This document shows positions 20,041 to 26,557 of a DNA stretch of 26,557 nucleotides, in pieces. Under the pieces are notes generated by a model. The model was not told the DNA's origin and made no database searches. It was given only the letters and a program-made list of their open reading frames with translations. The stretch is taken from contig WOGZ01000409.1 in NCBI GenBank assembly GCA_009733775.1, positions 1-26,557 on the forward strand, given 5' to 3'. Numbering within the stretch: position 1 is the first letter of the stretch; each line of letters begins with the position of its first letter. The position numbers were made by a program, and so were the translations under genes. The stretch comes from Alectoria sarmentosa (taxonomy: Eukaryota > Ascomycota > Lecanoromycetes > Lecanorales > Parmeliaceae).

Positions 20041-23000
20041 TTTCACGTATAATCAATAAAGAAATAAATATTTAAAATTATAAATTTATTATACGCTTTT
20101 AAATAATGTTATTTTAAGCGAATTTAATGTGATAATTTAAATTTTATATTAAATATGCGAAATAAAATAACACTTTTCGTACTTTATTAAAATTACTCGA
20201 ATAAATTTCGTCTCGATCGTTTTTATTAAGTTTTTACAGTTATAAATTCTTTTAATATCACGAATATAATTTCAATATAATCTTTTTTAATTCAATCGTT
20301 TTCGAAACTATTTTTAACATTATCATTAATTAAATTAAATCGCGTTAATTTAAATAATTTTAAAAATATCGTTTTAATGATTCTTTTACGTCGTCGTTTT
20401 ATACGTTAATTATTGTATATTTACTTTTAAAGCGAAGATTACTCGATAAAATAAATCTTAATATTTTTTTTATTAAACTTTTTATTTTTTTTTATTATCT
20501 TTATAAAAAATGATTATAAGCGAAAAAAAAACGAGAATTTCGAGATTATAAAATAATAATAATCAAAACGAAAAATCGCAAAATAAATGAAAAATGTAAA
20601 ACGTATAATTGCGAAAACGATTATTAAAAAACTTTAATTATTTTGATTATAAAACGAAAGAAATCGTTATAAATAAAAGATGATAAAAGCAAAATAACGT
20701 GAAATAACTTTTTTAAAATCTTTAACGTTTATATTAATTTTTAAATAAAAATAATATCTTTGCGACGAATATAATATTTCGATATTTTTAAATTGTATAA
20801 TCTTTATTTATATCTCGTTTGCGACGTATATTTAAATTAATAACGATATTATAATTAAAAACGATATATTATTATACGTAAAAATCATATTCGCAATAAT
20901 TAAAAACGAGCGTTTTATAAAAATTGTTATTAAACGAGATAATCGAGATTTAAACGTGTTTTACGATTATTTATTTTATATAATAACGATATTTCGTTGA
21001 AAATATTTTGATTTCAAGTTCGAGACGAAAAAAAATTAATTTCAATATGCTTTAAAAAGAATTAAAGTTTTATTGTTAATTTTTATATTAAATTAAATAA
21101 AATAAAGCGCGAGATATATGACGTTTATAAGAAAATTAAATTTAATATAAAATTATAAATAAAGAATTTATAATTTATTTGTTAACGATGTTTTAAAAAT
21201 ATAATAAACGACTTTATATTCTATTTTGCCGACAATGAAATAAATTTTAAATTTATGTTTTTTAAATTATCGCAATTAATAATGATCGAAAAAATGTTAA
21301 TTATTAAAATTTACGTTCGAATAAAATTATTTCGTGTTAAAAATTATTAATGTAAATATAAAAATTATTATATTAATTGAATGCAAAACATTTTAAAGTT
21401 AATTTATAAATTATTCTCTTTTTTTCAAAAATCATAAATTTTAATTTCAAAATTTTCATTATCGAGTAAAATCGATAATAAATTTAATCGTGAATATTAA
21501 TGAAGATTTTATATACGTCGATAAAATATCGAAACGTGATTGATTTATTTAATCGAATATCGTTTAAAGTATTAATTAATTTAAATTAATTAAGAGTGTT
21601 TATTTCAGCTATCGAAGAATAATTATATTATCGATAACGTATCGAATATTTTAAACGATGAAAAAGATAATAATAAAAAGATCGAAAATATAAACTTTGA
21701 AAATGAAGCTTTAAATGTTAATATATGATCATTTTTTTTCTTATTTCTTCTTTGTTACTTTTCTCTCTTAAATTTATCAAAACGATTTTTTTAATAAAAG
21801 TCTTTGAAGAGCCCTCGAAGAGCCTTCGAAGAATTTTTCAAATATCAAATCTATTAATTATGATCGCTTTTTTTACTTTTAAATTATATCGATAAATTTA
21901 ATTAATTTTCATCGAAAAATCGTGTATATTAAATCTTATAATCGATATATTTAAATTTCGTATATTTTAAAATATATTTAATAACGAACTTTTATTTTTT
22001 ATACGATTTTTAATTAAATCGAATATTATATAAATTTTTTTTATTGATTAATTAATTAACGAATATAATTAATCGTTGAATATTATTCGAATAATCTTTT
22101 TTACATTATTTTCAAATAATTTTTTTTTTATATTAATCGTTAAAAAAAAATTATTTAAAAATTATATTAAACATTTAATGAGATATCAAAATAAGAGATT
22201 TATATAATATTTTTACTTTCGTTAATAAATTTTTAATATAATGTTGAAGACGCAATTTAAAAAGTCGAGTAAATAATTTTGAAAATGTGTAATTAATCGA
22301 AACGTCGATATTAATAAGCTTCGCGATTTTATTAATAACGATAATAATCGAATATTAAATGTCTTAATGCGAAAGATTTATAATTTATAAAATATACGTT
22401 TTTTTTAATAACGAACGAAGATAAAATTCGAATTATTCGTATATAATTAAGAATTTTTTAATATTTTCTTCACGATTAATGTTATTAATTTTTAATAATA
22501 TAATTTTTATTAATATATATTCGATAAAAAGAAATATTTTAACGCTTTTAAAACTTAACGATATAATATTATCTTTCGTTTAATTTAATAAAATTCTCAC
22601 ATTGTAATTAAATATTTGAATTTGCGTTTTCGTTTTTTATTTAAATATGTTTTAAGTAAAAAGTTTAACGTAATAAATTATTAATATTAATTTAAATAAG
22701 AAATTCGAGAAAGCGATTATATTTACAAATTTTTATAAATTTAAAACGTCTTAAATGTCGATTAAATCGTCGAATATTTAAAATATTAAAATATTAAAAT
22801 TATTATTAATTCGAATAACGATTTAAAGTTTAAAATAAAGTATTCGATTAGTTATAAATTTATTAATTATTATAATATTTTTCGTGAATTAAAAAAGCTT
22901 CTTAATTGAATATAATAATTATAAATGTATATTTTAATATTATCATCGATATAACAAAATTATTAAGCAAATAAAATGTCGATTTATCTTTTTACAACCT

Positions 23001-26000
23001 TAACGAGAGATTTTTACGATCGGCAATCACAATAATCTCGTTTATAAAACGTTTAAATCGATACGAAACGACTTATATATTAATAAATACAATATTATTA
23101 TTAATATAATATAATTTACGAACATCAATTTCGCTTTTTATATCGACGAAAAAAAAAATTCATTATTTTATTAAATACACGTTAAAGAAAAAAAGAAATT
23201 TAAAAAGTTTATCAATATAAATAAAAACATTTTATATAATCTTTTAAACATTAATTTTATATTTATTTAAATTAATCGATTGTATAATAAAATAATATCG
23301 AAACGCGATTAATCGATTTAAAAAATTTATTATATTATTATTAAATTATAAACTTCGCGATAATTCTCGCTCGATTGTTAATTTCGATATTTAATCGAAT
23401 AACGTTTAATGTAAAAGACTTTATTTGAATAAGTTAGAGATTATTTTAAATAAAATTTAAATTGAACGTTATTATATTCGTGATGAGTTTTTAACGAATA
23501 AAAGTTTTATAATAACTATACGAGATTACAATTAACGTAATAAAATCTTTTAATTTATATAAAAATAAAAGATTCTCAATTTATATTCTCGTTTTAATTA
23601 AAAAACGAATTATTCGAAATAATATAAAATGAAAATTATGTTTCATTATCTCTTTCGAAATACTAATTTATTTGATTTATTATTTATTAATGAAAAAACA
23701 AATAAGTTTATCAACGCTATTAAAACGATAGTTATTATTATTATTTTAATTCTTTAAACGATTTACTCATTATTTAATTTTTATCGTTAAACGAATTTAT
23801 TTTTAATATAAAATATAATAATTTAAATTATTAAAATAAAAAAATATTAATTTTTCGCAATTTATATCACGATGATAAAGTAATTTTAATTGAAATTAAT
23901 TTAAATCGTCGATTGAAAAATATAAATCACGATTAATTATATAAAGATTTTAATATTAATATAAAATAAACGAAATAGTATATCGAATTAATATATAATA
24001 ATTATAATAACGATTCTTCGTTTTTTATTAATTTAATTTAAATAAACGATTTACACATTTTAAACGCTAAGCAAAAAAACGTTTTCGATCGAATAATAAA
24101 TTATTATCTTTAAAAAAGTAAATCTTAATTTCTCTTACACGTTAACGATATAATTAATATAAAAAAATCGAAAGTCATCGATATAATTTTAAAGCATTTA
24201 ATTTATAAGTTAATTTAACGAAAAAACGCTTATTTAATTATAGAAAATGTTTTTATAAAAATAACGATTTATATTATTTATAATTTTATTTTTTATCGAT
24301 TATTTTCGTTATACGTTAAGAAAAAAAAATTAAAAATTGAATTAAAAGTCTTTTTCACGTTTTCAAAATAATTTTCGATATTGTTAACTATTAATTATCG
24401 ATGAAAAATCGATAATAAATACTTAAATTCTTTATTATATTAATCATCGATTACGTTAAATTAAATATAATTATGATGCTTTTTATAAAAGAGTAAACAT
24501 TCTTTTCTACGACGATTTTAAATAACTTTTTTTTATTTTAATTATCGCTCTTTATAATATTTTATTATACGAATTTAAAAATATTTTAATCGATTTTAAA
24601 GTATATATAATTATTAATTAAATCGTTATCTTTATTTAAATGATGCGTTAATAAAATATTTTATTTAAGATTATTCGATTTTAAAATATTCTCGATTAAT
24701 TACGTAAGAGATTTATTATAATAAAAAATTAATAATCGTTTATTAAACGAATAAAGAAAAGATTTAATACAATCGAATAAAAATCGTTTAATAACGTTTT
24801 ACGATTATATATTATTAATCGAAAAATTAATAATTATAATTTTCAGCATTTCGAGTTATTTAAACGTTTTATTATTAATATTAAAATTATTAATATTAAT
24901 AAAAGCGTTAAATAAATCTTCGTTTAAAATTACGTTAATTTCGATAACGAGTTATTGTTAATAAAGAAAATAAAGATTATATTAACGTGAAATTTATGTG
25001 TAAATGAGAAATTAACTAATGAAATAATAATCACGATATATAAAATTCTTTAAAAAAACGACGTTTAAGATTTTTTTAATATTATATTAATAATAATGCT
25101 CGTTAAAATAATAAATTATATTAAACGAGCGTGTGTTTTTATTAATAAAAAATATATAATATTTATATTATCGAAAAGATAATAGTGAAATAATAATGAA
25201 AATATATACACTTAAGCGTAAATATTATTAACTCTCGTCTTTATTATCATTATTTATAAAAATTAAAAATTAATTTTAAATAAAATCGTCGTGAATTTTA
25301 TTATTAAAAACATTAATATAATTTTCATTTACGTCGTTTTATTATAAATTCGTTATATTATAAATCTTATTATTAAGATTAATCACGTTTACGATCGAAT
25401 TTTTATTAATCGAATTTTATATATTAAAATGCGTATTAACGATGTTTATCGACGATAAATTTTTTTTTTTTCATTATTAAACTTAAATTAATCGTAAAAG
25501 ATAAATTAAATTTTAACTTTCAAGATTTAAAGATTATTATAAACGATTTAATAATAAAGTTTTTGATTAAATAAGTGAGTTTTCAAGAAATAAATGTGAT
25601 TTTTTTATATTTTATATTACATTTTCTTTAAATGAGTGAAATTATTATTTATTAATTTTATATATCGAGATTTATTAATAAATTATACGATAATATATTT
25701 TTAATATAATTTAATCGTTTAATACGTTATATATAAAAAATGTAATTACAAAGCATATAAGTAATAAAGTGAGTTTAAGAAAATTTGTTTTCGATTTATT
25801 AATTCTAATTCTCACATAAGCGCAATTGTAAAATAACTTATTTTATTTATATAATCGAAGAGTAGCTTTTACTAGTTTTTTTTTTTTTGTTAACTTTTAT
25901 TCATCATCAATAGTTATTATTATATAATAATTATTTATTAAAATAACTTATATTATATATCGAAATAATAATTATATTTAATTTATCGTCGAGAGTAATT

Positions 26001-26400
26001 AATAATAACATATATTATATTTCGCTATCGTTAAATTTTTTTATTATATTCGACTTTTTTGCATTTAACTTTTTATCGTTTAAGTTAATAACGACGCATT
26101 TTCGTTTTTACATTTAATTATAACTCATTTTTATCGAAATGAGATATACACTTTAATTATCGTCGAGTGTGTTTTTTAAAATTAAACATTATTATTTATC
26201 GTTATCGTATTTCTTTATCGTATATATAAAGCGTAAACGTACGAATTAAACGTTAAACTTTAACTTTAACTTATATTTTCAAATAAATTAAATTTATAAA
26301 AAGAAAAAAATTAAATCGAAAGATTTATTTAAAAGCATATTAATAAAAATTATTATCGTAAAATAAATATATATATATTATCTTTATTATATAAAAGAAT
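20041..26400. repeat. AT-rich RIP-decayed repeat block, right
   Basis: About 6.4 kb of extreme AT content with stops in every frame. The residual cytosines are mainly in CpG (for example all five in 22381-22440). I can read no gene, RNA or intact transposon end in it, except the short decayed copy of the inverted-repeat arm at 21803-21832. It most likely represents one or more old transposons starting with the repeat at 19816. Confidence 0.85.
21803..21832. repeat. Decayed copy of the inverted-repeat arm
   Basis: These 30 bases align without gaps to 12546-12575. By my reading 22 positions are identical and 8 are transitions, with no transversion, and both CpG sites are kept. It shows that the foldback arm sequence is a dispersed repeat subject to the same decay. 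Confidence 0.6.
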
Positions 26401-26404
26401 AATA

Positions 26405-26557
26405 TAGAGCTGAGTTAAAAAACCTTGAATTTGTATGTGCAGTCAATCATAAATTCGAAATCATTACGCTTTTCGGTTAGCGCCCGAATAGCGGCTTTAG
26501 GCTTCCCGAGCGCCCTCATCAAAAATTTGTATATACAAATCTTACATCTTTTGCCCC
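26405..26557. other. Edge of a new, less decayed sequence unit
   Basis: Base composition switches abruptly from the AT block to words such as GGTTAGCGCCCGAATAGCGG and CCCGAGCGCC, so a different unit starts around 26405-26440 and continues past the window. The stretch AGTCAATCATAAATTCGAAATC (from 26440) faintly resembles the ends of pogo/Fot1-type DNA transposons, but no TA duplication is visible, so I leave it unassigned. Confidence 0.4.
26525..26540. repeat. 16-base perfect palindrome ATTTGTATATACAAAT
   Basis: The palindrome is exact. It may be an element end or protein-binding site, or chance in AT-rich DNA. A related word, AATTTGTATGTGC, lies about 100 bases to the left. Confidence 0.5.

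Noticed and set aside
1..26557. CRISPR arrays, tRNA or rRNA genes
   Set aside because: The only regular tandem array (3403-3525) has no spacers and encodes heptads, and I recognised no tRNA or rRNA sequence on either strand.

Overview
The window looks like the genome of a filamentous ascomycete (Pezizomycotina) with strong RIP (repeat-induced point mutation). The evidence is a spliced fungal-type VPS9 gene with 54-65 base GT-AG introns, a Ty3/Gypsy element decayed only by C-to-T and G-to-A changes, and blocks of extreme AT content (by eye under 20% GC) flanking a gene island of near-balanced composition. I cannot place the species.

Layout. 1-4655: extremely AT-rich RIP-decayed repeat DNA, with one readable relic, a reading frame ending in six heptad repeats (3403-3525). 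4656-4866: copy L of a roughly 210-base repeat. 5020-12379: a full-length, dead Ty3/Gypsy retrotransposon on the minus strand, with two 173-base LTRs, a 5-base target duplication, and remnants of Gag, protease, RT, RNase H and integrase. 12401-12582: a long imperfect inverted repeat. 13173-15844: a VPS9-CUE gene, six exons, predicted 794 aa. 16658-18454: an unrecognised 598-aa protein with two membrane segments and a Cys-rich loop. 19433-19814: the 5' stub of a fungal SAM-dependent methyltransferase gene, cut off at the island edge. 19816-20040: copy R of the repeat seen at 4656, in the same orientation. 20041-26400: a second AT block. From about 26405 the GC content rises again into something that continues beyond the window.

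Function. VPS9 proteins activate Rab5-family GTPases (Vps21/Ypt51) on endosomes, so this is housekeeping membrane traffic. No functional link between VPS9, the orphan membrane protein and the methyltransferase stub is visible. They look like neighbours in one small genic island between decayed transposon blocks.

The most distinctive signal is the mutation spectrum. CpG dinucleotides survive almost everywhere while other cytosines are lost, and the two LTRs of one element show this directly. I found no clear evidence for a wholly new biological system. The best leads are the CpG-sparing decay, the direct repeats bounding the island, the truncated methyltransferase, the inverted repeat with a decayed relative in the other AT block, and the orphan two-pass membrane protein.
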